A stretch of 64,000 nt of DNA from Lusitaniella coriacea LEGE 07157 (GTDB taxonomy: Bacteria > Cyanobacteriota > Cyanobacteriia > Cyanobacteriales > Spirulinaceae): assembly GCF_015207425.1 (NCBI RefSeq), contig NZ_JADEWZ010000009.1, positions 62,001 to 126,000 of the forward strand. Reading direction: 5' to 3'. Below, one piece after another: positions 38,846-47,566 of this stretch (the first letter of the stretch is position 1; each line of letters starts with the position of its first letter). The position numbers and the translations under genes were made by a program. Below the pieces are notes generated by a model that ran no database searches, had not been told where the DNA came from, and was given only the letters and a program-made list of their open reading frames with translations.

Positions 38846-39670
38846 ATGAAATATTGGTTGACACCCACAGTATTACTCTCTTTATTCATGGCAAGTTGGG
38901 GAGGAATTCGCCCCCATTCGACAACCGCTCACCCCATCCCAGAACCAACTCTCGAATATCCTGGAATCGAGCTACCGCCCTTGGGAACGTTTCCTCCCTA
39001 TCTTCCCCCCGTTCCCCCTCGCACCCTTGAAATTCCCGCTCAATTCCAGGGAATAACCATTCGTCAGGCAACGGTTCCCAACCAACGCAAAATTATTGCC
39101 TTAACCTTTGACGATGGTCCTTGGGGTGATAGTGCGAGAATTTTGGATATTTTGCAAGATTATCGGGTTAAAGCCACCTTTTTTGTCCTGGGGCGCAATG
39201 TCCAGCAGTATCCCGAACTGACGCGACGCATGGCAGAGGAGGGACACGCTTTGGGCAACCATACCTGGAACCACCACTATCACAATATGAGTGCGACAAC
39301 TGCCGCCGCAGAGATCGAGAATACAGCAGCTCGCATTTTCCAAGAAACGGGAATTACAACGACGCTGTTTCGCCCGCCAGGCGGTTTTCTGAATAATGGC
39401 GTTGCTGCTTATGCAAAGACGAAGGACTATGTGGTGGTGATGTGGTCGATCGATACGAAAGATTACGCGCGACCCAATGCCCATCTTCTTGCTCAACGGG
39501 TTCTCGGTCAGGCGCATCCCGGTGCCATTGTTTTGATGCACGATGGGGGAGGGAATCGCAGCCGGACGGTGGAGGCACTGCCGATGATTATTCGAGGACT
39601 TCAGGAGAAGGGGTATGAGATGGTAACGGTTCCGGAGATGCTGGCGATTCAAGCGGGGCAATTAGAGTAA
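38846..39670 (+). CDS. Secreted polysaccharide deacetylase (NodB family)
   Basis: The 274 residues begin with a signal-like hydrophobic segment (residues 1-20), then a proline-rich linker. The NodB catalytic domain has TFDDGPWGD (catalytic and metal Asp), GNHTWNHHYHNMS (metal His pair), FRPPGG and a late IVLMHDGGGNRSRTV. It probably removes acetyl groups from an extracellular glycan or peptidoglycan (family inference). Confidence 0.92.
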   Translation: MKYWLTPTVLLSLFMASWGGIRPHSTTAHPIPEPTLEYPGIELPPLGTFPPYLPPVPPRTLEIPAQFQGITIRQATVPNQRKIIALTFDDGPWGDSARILDILQDYRVKATFFVLGRNVQQYPELTRRMAEEGHALGNHTWNHHYHNMSATTAAAEIENTAARIFQETGITTTLFRPPGGFLNNGVAAYAKTKDYVVVMWSIDTKDYARPNAHLLAQRVLGQAHPGAIVLMHDGGGNRSRTVEALPMIIRGLQEKGYEMVTVPEMLAIQAGQLE

Positions 39671-39687
39671 AAAGCACGCGCAATCTT

Positions 39688-40019
39688 ATGTCTTACAGTC
39701 AATTCACCATTAACCAAGTCAAACAAGACTTTCACCTCACAACGGTTGAGGGCGTTCGCTTTTTTCCAGATGAGCTAGTGGTTCGTCAACCTCGGTTTTG
39801 TCTGTTGAGGCTGACACGGAGAGTGGGAGACACGGAGACACGGGGAAAGGATCTACCCACAAATTTGAAACTGACAGACCACTAGAACCGATCGCGCCCA
39901 GTCCAAGACTGCAAGGCATTTTAGAAGATTTACCCTGGGCGATCGCGGTCGATACGGAAAAAGCGCGTTCTGAGGTAATCCCTCGAACAAATTCTGAGCT
40001 TTTTGGTGTGGATAATTAA
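39688..40019 (+). pseudogene. Disrupted cyanobacterial conserved gene
   Basis: The frame starts MSYSQFTINQVKQDFHLTTVEG and runs to PDE, where a MITE-like insertion (39775-39885) interrupts it. The sequence resumes in another frame as EPIAPSPRLQGILEDLPWAI and VDTEKARSEV, then quickly ends. It resembles a common cyanobacterial protein of about 200 residues that opens with a similar MSYxxFTLxxVK segment and later has ...STEKARSE; the middle and end are deleted here. Function of the intact family is unknown to me. Confidence 0.75.
39775..39885. mobile_element. MITE-like element, copy 1
   Basis: 111 bases bounded by CTAGTGGTTCGTC on the left and GACAGACCACTAG on the right, imperfect terminal inverted repeats. 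The left 20 bases match the element at 46636 and both contain TGAGGCTGACACGG. Coding potential: none. It interrupts a conserved reading frame, which shows insertion rather than ancestral sequence. Confidence 0.75.
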
Positions 40020-40021
40020 AT

Positions 40022-42346
40022 TTAGGGTTTCAATTGGCGCAGATTGCGCGTCAAAGCGCGAAGTTGTTGTTGGAGATCGCTGATGTTGGGGTTTTGGTTG
40101 CCGTAACGCCAGCCTACGTAAGCTTTCGCAATTTCCTCAATGGTTGGAGCAGTGCTGGGGTGCTGCTCTTGGGCGGCGCGAGCGTATTCTAGGGGGGTTT
40201 GAGCAGGATGTTTGCGATATCCCCGCGCGGCAAGGGTATTGAGCATTTGGCGGTAGAGTCGTTCTGGGGGCGGCAGTTTGGCAAGTCGCGCGCGATCGCG
40301 CCAAGTCTTCCAATTGCTCCAAACCAACCAGAGTAAGAAGCTCGCACTAATGGTCAAAACTAAACCGATTAACGCGCCTACAACCCCGTTGGACACCAAT
40401 CGCCACAGCCAGCCAATAAGTAGCGCGATCGCGCCCGCCGATTTTTGCCAAAGATAACTGAAAAATCCGGCAACTGGCGGCGGAAGCCACCCCGCAACCC
40501 AATTCCAAAATTGTCGCAAAACCACAAAGGTTTGCGGTTCTTCAAAAGATTGGGGAATCAGTTCGTGTCCCGGTAGGGGATCGAAGGTAAACCAACCGTA
40601 ATCCGGGAAAAAGACTTCTGTTAGGGCGTGAGCATCGGTATTGCGCACCAAATAAAAGCCCGTGAAAGGGTTAAACTCCCCGGTATTGAAACCCACCGCC
40701 AAGCGTGCGGGAATGCCAATCGAGCGCAACATTACCGTTAGGACAGTGGCAAATTGATCGGGATACCCCCCTTCGTTGCGAAAGAGAAAGGCTTCAACCA
40801 AATCCTCATTCCTCTTCAAGGTGGGGAATTGCGTTGTACGGCTGTAATTTTGTTTGATTGCTTGGGCGAGATACAGCGCCTTTTCGTAGGGAGAGGTAAT
40901 GGGTTTGGGCGATCGCGCTAATAATTCTTCTGCAACCGCACTCACCTTCTTTTTCACCTCTGGCGGGAGTTGTAGATAGTACTGGCGGATGGGTTCGGAA
41001 TACTTTGCAGTGGCTGCTCGCAATTGGGCGCGATCGCGCTGAGGAACATCAGAAATCACCGTATAGGTCAATCCCTCCCGCAAACTCGCCGGAGAACGAA
41101 TCGAACCCTCCGCATCGAGCGCCACTTCAGGAGTTGGGAAATATAGCCATCGAGGATGGGTTAACGCCGGAAGTAAATTGGGTAAGGAGTTGACCACTGT
41201 GTAGGTTTGAACCACTTCTTGCGTTTTTCCCCGTCCGTAGGCGGAAGAGAGGAAAAAGCGATAAGACCAACTGGGACGTTCGACAGTAATGAGCTGTTCG
41301 TCGCGAGAAATGTCCCACCCCTTTCCCGTATAGCGATCGAAGGCAAGGACTCGCCAAAATCCCGGCGCTTGGGAACGCACTCGCAACACCACTTTGGGTT
41401 TGAGGGGTTTGTCCGCACCGCCACTCGTTGTTTGATCGATTTGGCTCTGGAAGCCGTAATATAAGCCCTCGCCGCCTTCTCCTTCTCTCTCGCCATCCTC
41501 GCCATTGTTGCCCGCATCTTCCCCTTCCGCACCCGATCGCACGCCGGGATTGAAGATACCGCGATTCTGAGCATTGAAGGTGGTATTTTCTAACTCTGCC
41601 GCACCCGTCACGGGAAAGGTAAATTGTTGATAGCCGGGGAAGCGAGGCATCAGGGCAAAAATGGTCAATCCCAAAGCGAGAATCACTGCCAGAAAAAGGC
41701 TCAATCGCTTGAGGGAGAGGGGAGAATAGTTCGCTTTTGCTTTTTGCTTTAAAGATTTTGTATTGCGCGATCGCGCCTCAAAAATCCCATCAACAAATCC
41801 CAGGCGCGATCGATAGTCCAACACCAAAACTGGCAGCGCGATCGCTAAAAAAAGCAACAATATCGGCGCAAATGCCAGAGTTTCGCTGAGAGTTGCCGCC
41901 ACGCCCAACAAAATCAAACCAATAACCATTGAATAGCCCAAATCCTTGCGTCGCGGCAGATCGAAACTGTGCAAGATTTGAAGCTGAATGAGTAGCTCTG
42001 CCAGCACCAGGCGCGTATCGTTCAAATTGGCGAGTAAATTGCCGAAAAAAGCAGCCATCGCCAAAAGCATTCCGATCGCGATCGCGAATTTTGCCGTAAT
42101 ATTGCGCCTGCGCCGTCGATACCAACTCCAAGTCGCACCGACAATACCTAAAGGAATCGCCCAGAGGCTCATCTGTGTCTCTGCTGCCACATCCGTCGCA
42201 ATAATTCCCACAATCACGAGAACCTGTACCAAAACCCGCAGCAGCAGCGATTCCTCCGTTTTTGGGGCGGGAATCGACTCTAGACGCTGCCACAATTGCT
42301 TCAACAGGGGTAGATGACGCGGGTTAAGCGTTTCCATTTCAGGCAA
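40022..42346 (-). CDS. Transglutaminase-like membrane protein (TgpA/DUF3488 type)
   Basis: The 774 residues have an N-terminal block of about six to seven membrane helices (residues 40-245), an external transglutaminase-like domain (about 440-600), another helix pair and a cytosolic DUF4129-like tail (ARGYRKHPAQTPLEYARAAQ). The transglutaminase core keeps RNTDAHALTEVF and FTFDPLPGHEL, but the catalytic cysteine position in GGYPDQFATVL is Pro529. It is therefore probably not a cysteine enzyme. It lies 59 bases downstream of the DUF29 gene and ends the hetZ-patU cluster. Confidence 0.88.
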   Translation of the reverse strand: MPEMETLNPRHLPLLKQLWQRLESIPAPKTEESLLLRVLVQVLVIVGIIATDVAAETQMSLWAIPLGIVGATWSWYRRRRRNITAKFAIAIGMLLAMAAFFGNLLANLNDTRLVLAELLIQLQILHSFDLPRRKDLGYSMVIGLILLGVAATLSETLAFAPILLLFLAIALPVLVLDYRSRLGFVDGIFEARSRNTKSLKQKAKANYSPLSLKRLSLFLAVILALGLTIFALMPRFPGYQQFTFPVTGAAELENTTFNAQNRGIFNPGVRSGAEGEDAGNNGEDGEREGEGGEGLYYGFQSQIDQTTSGGADKPLKPKVVLRVRSQAPGFWRVLAFDRYTGKGWDISRDEQLITVERPSWSYRFFLSSAYGRGKTQEVVQTYTVVNSLPNLLPALTHPRWLYFPTPEVALDAEGSIRSPASLREGLTYTVISDVPQRDRAQLRAATAKYSEPIRQYYLQLPPEVKKKVSAVAEELLARSPKPITSPYEKALYLAQAIKQNYSRTTQFPTLKRNEDLVEAFLFRNEGGYPDQFATVLTVMLRSIGIPARLAVGFNTGEFNPFTGFYLVRNTDAHALTEVFFPDYGWFTFDPLPGHELIPQSFEEPQTFVVLRQFWNWVAGWLPPPVAGFFSYLWQKSAGAIALLIGWLWRLVSNGVVGALIGLVLTISASFLLWLVWSNWKTWRDRARLAKLPPPERLYRQMLNTLAARGYRKHPAQTPLEYARAAQEQHPSTAPTIEEIAKAYVGWRYGNQNPNISDLQQQLRALTRNLRQLKP

Positions 42347-42405
42347 GGGGGTTAAACGGGTTTGAACAGTACCACCCTAGCAGAACAGCTCGATTGTTGA
42401 CTCTA

Positions 42406-42864
42406 TCAATCTACTAGATCGCTCGACTCGCCGGGATAAAAGCGATCGTCTAAAGTCTCCGTCAGAGTGTAGAGACAACGCGCAGGAAACGTTTGTTTTG
42501 GTAAATTCGTTTCCCCCATTGCCAAGTCCCTCGCATTCTCGTAAGCCTCTCGCAACGCATCCTCAAGATACGGTTTGAGGCTTGGGTTATCTTTGAGCAA
42601 TCGTGCGACATCGCGACGCTGTACGCGAAGTGTCGCCAACCAACTTCGACTTCGACGTTGAGGCTGATATTCCCATTTCAACAAATGTCCGAGGAGTACG
42701 CTTAAACGGTTACGGAGTTCCTGTCGTTGCTGCTTGCCCAACGATTCAATCTCCTCAATCAAATTTGGTAAGTCGATCTGACTCCACTGTTGGGCGTAAA
42801 GTAAGGTTACCTGTTTCTGCGTCCAAGCGTAGAAGTCAGTCTCATAAAGATTGGGTGTAACCAT
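42406..42864 (-). CDS. DUF29 family protein
   Basis: A 152-residue helical protein of the DUF29 family, very abundant in cyanobacteria and without an assigned function. Typical features: YETDFYAWTQKQVTLL near the start, LIEEIESLGKQQRQEL, and LLKWEYQPQRRSRSWLATL. It is 35 bases after patU on the same strand and may be co-transcribed. Confidence 0.92.
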   Translation of the reverse strand: MVTPNLYETDFYAWTQKQVTLLYAQQWSQIDLPNLIEEIESLGKQQRQELRNRLSVLLGHLLKWEYQPQRRSRSWLATLRVQRRDVARLLKDNPSLKPYLEDALREAYENARDLAMGETNLPKQTFPARCLYTLTETLDDRFYPGESSDLVD

Positions 42865-42899
42865 TGAAGTCTTCCCTCAGTGCGATACAAGCGCGTGGG

Positions 42900-44006
42900 T
42901 TACTGACAAACCACCGAAAAGGTCAAAGGCTTGCGTTCGGGTGTCGCCAAACACACTTCGACAGGATAACTTTGTCCCGGTTGCCAATCAAACAACTCCA
43001 CGCCCAAATAGCCGGGATACGTTCGTTCGGCTTGAACGGATTCTTGATTGGTTTGTACCTTCAAACTTCCCCCTTTCGGCAGCCTAACGCTAACGCGCAG
43101 GGGCGCAAGTTCTTCCCTAGGCTCGCGAGTTGCACCGAGGGGTTTATACTCCGCTCGCAATGCGACCAATCCAACAGTAGTTTGCCATTGGCGTTCTGCT
43201 GAGAGTTGTTGCGGCGACAGGGTTAGGGTCAAGTTGTTGATGATTTCATCGGCAACCATCAAAGAGAGTGCCATTTGCTGCTGCGGGGTCGCTGCGTTGT
43301 AGTCGTTGGCTAAGGTCGAACTTAAGGCTTGCCGTTCTTGGGTTGCTCCCGGAGAACGATAAGCAGTTCGCAAAACCAACTGCGCCATTTCATTCATAGA
43401 CTGGGCGCGATCGGGGAATAATGTACTCACCGCTCGTACTATTTTCGCCCCTTGGGGTCGCAGAGAACTGACCGCTTCGGTACAAGAATCGAGCAGAACG
43501 CAGAGAATATCATCGGGTAACCTTCCAGACAAAAGCGTTGTGAGTTGAGGCATCCACAATTGTCGGGAGGGAACCGATTGCGAACTCAGTTCATCTGAGT
43601 ATTCAGGTTGATAATCAGAAATTTTGGTTTCCCACGGAAATAGCGGGGGATTGTTAGCAATTTCTGCTTGGAATTTGCGCTTGAGTAGCGTCTGGAAATG
43701 TTTTTGCACGATTGGTATTTCTCCCATGTCTAAAGATTGAGATTTTTGGGCAGATCCACCAAACTGATATCTTATATCCAAATCGTCTTCCTCCCAATCG
43801 AGGGGATCGTCTTCAAGGTCAAAAAAGTCATCTTCTCTTGCTGAATCTTCAGAAAATTCAGTAGTGGTGTCTGACTCTGGTTCCTTATTTTGCTCTCCTT
43901 CTTGCTCCTTTTCCGGAAAGGAAAGTGGATTCGTTGATTTTTGCTGCAACCAGTTCAATAGCTGGTCATACAAAACATCTGGATTTTGCTCCATGTCACT
44001 ATTCAT
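42900..44006 (-). CDS. patU: PatU-like protein
   Basis: The 368 residues have a long acidic, low-complexity N-terminal region (about 30-85, rich in Glu and Asp), a linker, then a conserved C-terminal region (from about 170; LSGRLPDDILCVLLDSC and RVSVRLPKGGSL). It directly follows hetZ with a 16-base gap. In Anabaena hetZ is followed by patU genes that affect heterocyst pattern; in many filamentous cyanobacteria patU is a single longer gene like this one. The identification rests on order and remembered family features. Confidence 0.75.
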   Translation of the reverse strand: MNSDMEQNPDVLYDQLLNWLQQKSTNPLSFPEKEQEGEQNKEPESDTTTEFSEDSAREDDFFDLEDDPLDWEEDDLDIRYQFGGSAQKSQSLDMGEIPIVQKHFQTLLKRKFQAEIANNPPLFPWETKISDYQPEYSDELSSQSVPSRQLWMPQLTTLLSGRLPDDILCVLLDSCTEAVSSLRPQGAKIVRAVSTLFPDRAQSMNEMAQLVLRTAYRSPGATQERQALSSTLANDYNAATPQQQMALSLMVADEIINNLTLTLSPQQLSAERQWQTTVGLVALRAEYKPLGATREPREELAPLRVSVRLPKGGSLKVQTNQESVQAERTYPGYLGVELFDWQPGQSYPVEVCLATPERKPLTFSVVCQ

Positions 44007-44022
44007 CTCGAAATGCCCCCGA

Positions 44023-45141
44023 TCAGGATACGGAACGATTGCGAATATCCCAAGCTAACTCCAACAGCTTAAACCATTGCTTTTCTGCTTGCGTAATACT
44101 TAAGGACAGTTTTTGTGCGATTTCGGAATTGGCAACTTTTTGTTGCTTAAACGCCAAAATTTTTTTCTGTTGGGGATTGAGTTGATGGGTGAAGGACTGC
44201 CATTCTTGGGGGGTTAGACCGAGGTTGCGGTCGAGGTCGGCTTCTAACCACTGATGGACGAGTTCCCAGCGATGGGAAAGGGCAAAGCGAATGAGGTGAT
44301 ATTTAAAGCGCTGTTGCAGGTAGTCTCGCTGTCGCGGCGTGATTCCTAAGATGGCTTCGATTTCGTTGGTGGAGAGGTCTTGTAGGCGTAAGGTGAAGTA
44401 ATCAACGCATTCTTGTTGCTGGCGTTCTTTGAGATAGGTTTTTAACTCGTCGATGACTTTCTCTCGCATACTGACATCGGGCAGTAACCCTTCCTGTTCC
44501 CCCATGAGAGCGCGCAATTCGTGGAATGCAGAACTGCGATGTTCCCCTTGGGAATCGGAGGACGAACCTTCTGCTGCCATATCGATATCAACAGAGGTTT
44601 CGGGGGGCTGTTTTTGGGAGAAGGTTTGAGCGCGCAGGATGATCAGTTGTTGGGCGCGGCGACCGGGTAAGGGAATGCGACGCTTGGCGTAGCGCTCGCA
44701 AAATGCCATGTATTCTGCGAGTTCGAGGCGAAAGCGAGGGGTATAAGTTTTACTGAGTTCGGTTTCTCGTCGGAAGGCGTTGAGGGCTTCGGCGTAAAAT
44801 CCTTGGATGAAGTCTTCGATTAGGATTGCTCTTGCTTTGTAGCTAGTTCGCTCTCTGGAGGGGGAGATGTAGCGATAGACGATCGCGCTCAGGGTACTTT
44901 GCAACTCAACGCGACCGGGATTTGAGCCGAGTTTGTAGTAGCGCAGGCAGAGTTTGAGACGATGATTGGCTAGGGTTTTCGCCCAATCTTCAATTTCGCC
45001 AGATGCTTGGATGCGGCGACTTTCTTGGCAAATGCGAGTGACTTCATCGGCAATTCGAGCGGCAACTTCGCGGCAGGTTTGTTCGTTTGCCTTGGTAGAT
45101 TGCCGTAGTTGCTCGAATGCCAGCTTAAAAATAACCTCCAC
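44023..45141 (-). CDS. hetZ: HetZ-family transcription regulator
   Basis: The 372 residues match the HetZ family: VEVIFKLAFEQLRQSTKANEQ at the start, CLRYYKLGSNPGRVELQSTLSAIVYRYI, RYAKRRIPLPGRRAQQLIILRAQTFSQ, and a C-terminal sigma-like helix-turn-helix region (LQDLSTNEIEAILGITPRQRDYL). HetZ controls early heterocyst differentiation in Anabaena but is also found in filaments without heterocysts. The only usable start is GTG at 45141; upstream codons stay open to 45186 without another start. Confidence 0.85.
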   Translation of the reverse strand: MEVIFKLAFEQLRQSTKANEQTCREVAARIADEVTRICQESRRIQASGEIEDWAKTLANHRLKLCLRYYKLGSNPGRVELQSTLSAIVYRYISPSRERTSYKARAILIEDFIQGFYAEALNAFRRETELSKTYTPRFRLELAEYMAFCERYAKRRIPLPGRRAQQLIILRAQTFSQKQPPETSVDIDMAAEGSSSDSQGEHRSSAFHELRALMGEQEGLLPDVSMREKVIDELKTYLKERQQQECVDYFTLRLQDLSTNEIEAILGITPRQRDYLQQRFKYHLIRFALSHRWELVHQWLEADLDRNLGLTPQEWQSFTHQLNPQQKKILAFKQQKVANSEIAQKLSLSITQAEKQWFKLLELAWDIRNRSVS

Positions 45142-45295
45142 GATCTGGCAGATTTCCCTAAAAAAACTGAATATTTCAAAACGACCTTAACACATCCCTG
45201 ACTATCTACAGTTGATGGGTTTAGCCTCTACAATGATGCTCAGAGCGTTTTAGTAAATTGGTTAAGTTTTCTTTTCGATTGGGTCTAGTGAGCGA

Positions 45296-45784
45296 ATGGA
45301 TATCGACCAACAACTGCGGCTATTAATTGATAATGCACCCGATGGCGCGATCGCGGCGGTCATCCAACGAGGGGTTGCTCCGGTTTTGCGTTTGCTGGCG
45401 GGTAGAATGCAACATTTGGAGTATTTTGTTCTCCTGGGAAGCAGTGGTGCTTGGGTGACAACAGTTTTGAACAATCGCGATCGACCTGCGGTTGAAAAGA
45501 CGGTCATTTACGCTTTTTCTACGGTCGAGGATGCAGAAACTTCGCAACGGTTTTCCGATATGACGGTTGTGGTAGAGCCAATTCCCATTACTCATATTCT
45601 ATTCCAACTTTTTGCCCTCGATCGCGTCGATAGTATTATCTTCTTGGAAACTCCAGGAAATTTACTGACAGGACAAGAAATTCAACGCACCGAACTGCAA
45701 AAACTCATCAATAAACAACTTGAGGGCATTCGTCAAACGCTACCCAAAAATCCTTCCCAAAAAATCCCCCCCAATCTGGCGTAA
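45296..45784 (+). CDS. Conserved hypothetical protein
   Basis: The 162-residue soluble protein starts MDIDQQLRLLIDNAPDGAIA. I recognise no enzyme motif. It has an alternating alpha/beta pattern (YFVLLGSSGAWVTTVL, VIYAFSTVEDAE) and a polar C-terminal helix. It is divergent from hetZ, sharing about 150 bases of intergenic DNA, and is followed at once by the ASCH gene. Similar proteins occur in cyanobacteria, to my recollection, without assigned function. Confidence 0.7.
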   Translation: MDIDQQLRLLIDNAPDGAIAAVIQRGVAPVLRLLAGRMQHLEYFVLLGSSGAWVTTVLNNRDRPAVEKTVIYAFSTVEDAETSQRFSDMTVVVEPIPITHILFQLFALDRVDSIIFLETPGNLLTGQEIQRTELQKLINKQLEGIRQTLPKNPSQKIPPNLA

Positions 45785-45817
45785 TTGAGTGAGGTATCTC
45801 TCAACCAAGGAGCATCA

Positions 45818-46285
45818 ATGATTGCGACATCGATTGGGCAATATTGGCAAACCTATCAAAAAACTTTTCCAGCAAGAAGAGAAACCGATCGAATCTACCA
45901 CGTAGATGCATTTGGAGACACGCCCACGTTAGCGAATGAATTGGGTGAATTGGTGTTAGAGGGTATTAAAACCGCTTCCTGCTCGGCGCTGTGGGAATGG
46001 GAAGCAGAGCAAACTGCACTGCCTAAAGTCGGGATGAAAACTGTTGTCATCGATGGTGCTGAAAATCCCCTTTGCATTATTGAGACAACAGAAGTGGTCA
46101 TTCGACCTTTCAATGAAGTCGATGCTCGGTTTGCTCGCGACGAAGGAGAAGACGATCTCTCGCTGGAATGGTGGCGGCGAGAACACTGGAAATATTTTTC
46201 ACGGGTCTTACCTAAAATTGGCAAAGAACCCACTTTGGATATGTTGCTCGTCTGCGAGCGGTTCCGAGTCGTGTATCGGTCGTAG
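45818..46285 (+). CDS. ASCH-domain protein
   Basis: ATG at 45818 is chosen because AAGGAG at 45807-45812 precedes it; the open frame from 45785 adds 11 residues. The 155 residues fit the ASCH/DUF984 (YhfF-like) fold: GIKTASCSALWEWE, VVIDGAENPLCIIETTEV, the DEGEDDLSLEWWRREHW helix. ASCH domains bind RNA or modified nucleosides; the substrate here is unknown. Confidence 0.85.
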   Translation: MIATSIGQYWQTYQKTFPARRETDRIYHVDAFGDTPTLANELGELVLEGIKTASCSALWEWEAEQTALPKVGMKTVVIDGAENPLCIIETTEVVIRPFNEVDARFARDEGEDDLSLEWWRREHWKYFSRVLPKIGKEPTLDMLLVCERFRVVYRS

Positions 46286-46299
46286 CACAGAACAATGCG

Positions 46300-46623
46300 C
46301 TAATCAGGAATATAACCCGTTCCCGACCAAATTTCTTCTATTTCATCAGCTTGTTGTTGTGGGGAAAAGTTCTCCCAAAGAAGACCGTTGACATCTTTTT
46401 CGGAGGTAAATTCTTTTGCTTCTGGGTCTTCCCAACCAAGGTGACGCAGTTCCCCCGGCTGACAGGATGGGTCTTGGCGAACGGACAAGTTGAGCGACTC
46501 TGTACGCCATAGTGCGTATCGATCTGCGACGACGACACAGGGTTCGCAACCCAGGCGATGACTGTAGTCTTTAACGGTTGCTTCTATATCGTTTGTGGCA
46601 ATTGCCAAGTGAAACTTTTTCAT
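46300..46623 (-). CDS. VOC (glyoxalase-like) family protein
   Basis: A 107-residue single-domain protein with the VOC opening MKKFHLAIATNDIEATVKDYSHRLG and the paired beta segments ALWRTESLNLSV and LRHLGWED. Metal ligands of true glyoxalase are not clear, so function is open. A MITE-like element starts 13 bases upstream of its start codon and may have replaced its promoter. Confidence 0.8.
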   Translation of the reverse strand: MKKFHLAIATNDIEATVKDYSHRLGCEPCVVVADRYALWRTESLNLSVRQDPSCQPGELRHLGWEDPEAKEFTSEKDVNGLLWENFSPQQQADEIEEIWSGTGYIPD

Positions 46624-46635
46624 GTTTGGAGAAGG

Positions 46636-46764
46636 CTAGTGGTTCGTCAACCTCGATCTTGTGCGCTGAGGCTGACACGGTGACGCGGAGAAAGAATTGA
46701 CGGGTCAAGGGTAACTGTTGGCATTTTTGACCAATCCTTCAAAACTATCTTGACAGATTACTAG
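46636..46764. mobile_element. MITE-like element, copy 2
   Basis: 129 bases. Left end CTAGTGGTTCGTCAACCTCG is identical to copy 1; right end TTGACAGATTACTAG is its imperfect inverse. Shares TGAGGCTGACACGG with copy 1; the rest differs. It lies between the VOC gene start and the pilin-like gene, whose last codons and stop fall inside the right end. Confidence 0.75.
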
Positions 46765-47302
46765 AGCCGGGAGGACATTCAATGGTAGTTTCTATCGCCG
46801 TTGTGTTGAGAGTTGGCATTGCTGGGGGAATTGCGGTAGGGCTGTCGCTTTGGCAAACTCCAGCAAAGGTTAAAGATTCTCCCTCCTGTTTAACGATGAA
46901 AACGGCTCCGGTAAAGCTTTTGAGGGTTGGATCTTTGGGCGTAGCTGTTGCTTTCGCGCTTTGATTGTCCGGCTGAACTTCAATTTGGTAGCGATAATAG
47001 TCGCTTTCGGGAGGAATCCCAAGTCCTAACGGTTCGAGCGTCGAAGAGAAAGCATTTTCACCGATATGATGCGCTTGTTGAGCGCGATTGAGCGCGCCAA
47101 TATAATTTTTGGCTTCCGATTCTTTGGCTTTGGTAGCTTGGCTCAAAAAACTGGGTAGCGCGATCGCGGCAAGAATACCTAAGATCGTTATCAAGCCAAA
47201 ACAGCCACAGCCAACGCCACCAATTATCAACAGAATTTTGGGAATTGACGAGGAGGAAGAATTGGCAGGCGGTTCGGGTTGAAATTCGGGCGATTGAGTC
47301 AT
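46745..47302 (-). CDS. Type IV pilin-like (G/H) protein
   Basis: The 185 residues open with a polar proline/serine-rich segment, then a membrane helix around 22-50 ending LGILAAIALPSFLSQATKAKESEAKNY, the pilin-like N-terminal helix, and a soluble domain with RAQQAHHIGENAFSS. No prepilin peptidase site stands at the usual place before the helix, so export by the pilus pathway is uncertain. Its last six residues (SSNLSR) and stop are encoded largely by the MITE-like element, so the original end has been altered. Confidence 0.82.
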   Translation of the reverse strand: MTQSPEFQPEPPANSSSSSIPKILLIIGGVGCGCFGLITILGILAAIALPSFLSQATKAKESEAKNYIGALNRAQQAHHIGENAFSSTLEPLGLGIPPESDYYRYQIEVQPDNQSAKATATPKDPTLKSFTGAVFIVKQEGESLTFAGVCQSDSPTAIPPAMPTLNTTAIETTIECPPGSSNLSR

Positions 47303-47462
47303 AGCGATTGTTACTCCTGATGAGTTTGCTATTTGAAGACTACGAACCAGGGTTGAAGATTTTCGGATTTCGCTTCAAATTTGTCTGATGTAGTGCTACT
47401 TCGCAACGCGCTGCCGCGATCGCGTAAAATATACAATACTTAAATTTCCTATAAAGTTTCGA

Positions 47463-47480
47463 GCAAAATAGCTATTTTGC
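47463..47480. promoter_or_regulatory. Perfect 18-bp palindrome upstream of cphB
   Basis: GCAAAATAGCTATTTTGC, a perfect two-fold palindrome 87 bases before the cphB start. It could be an operator. It is not an NtcA-type GTA-N8-TAC site. Confidence 0.5.
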
Positions 47481-47566
47481 CCTTAGTGTGCGACTCCTTG
47501 CACTAAATTTACTATTTTGTGCCTTTTTTTTCAGGCATCTTCCCAAAAAACCTTTAAAGTTTTCTT

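Noticed and set aside
47429-47444. NtcA-like site before cphB
   Set aside because: Only GTA and TAC with a 10-base gap were found; NtcA sites have an 8-base gap.
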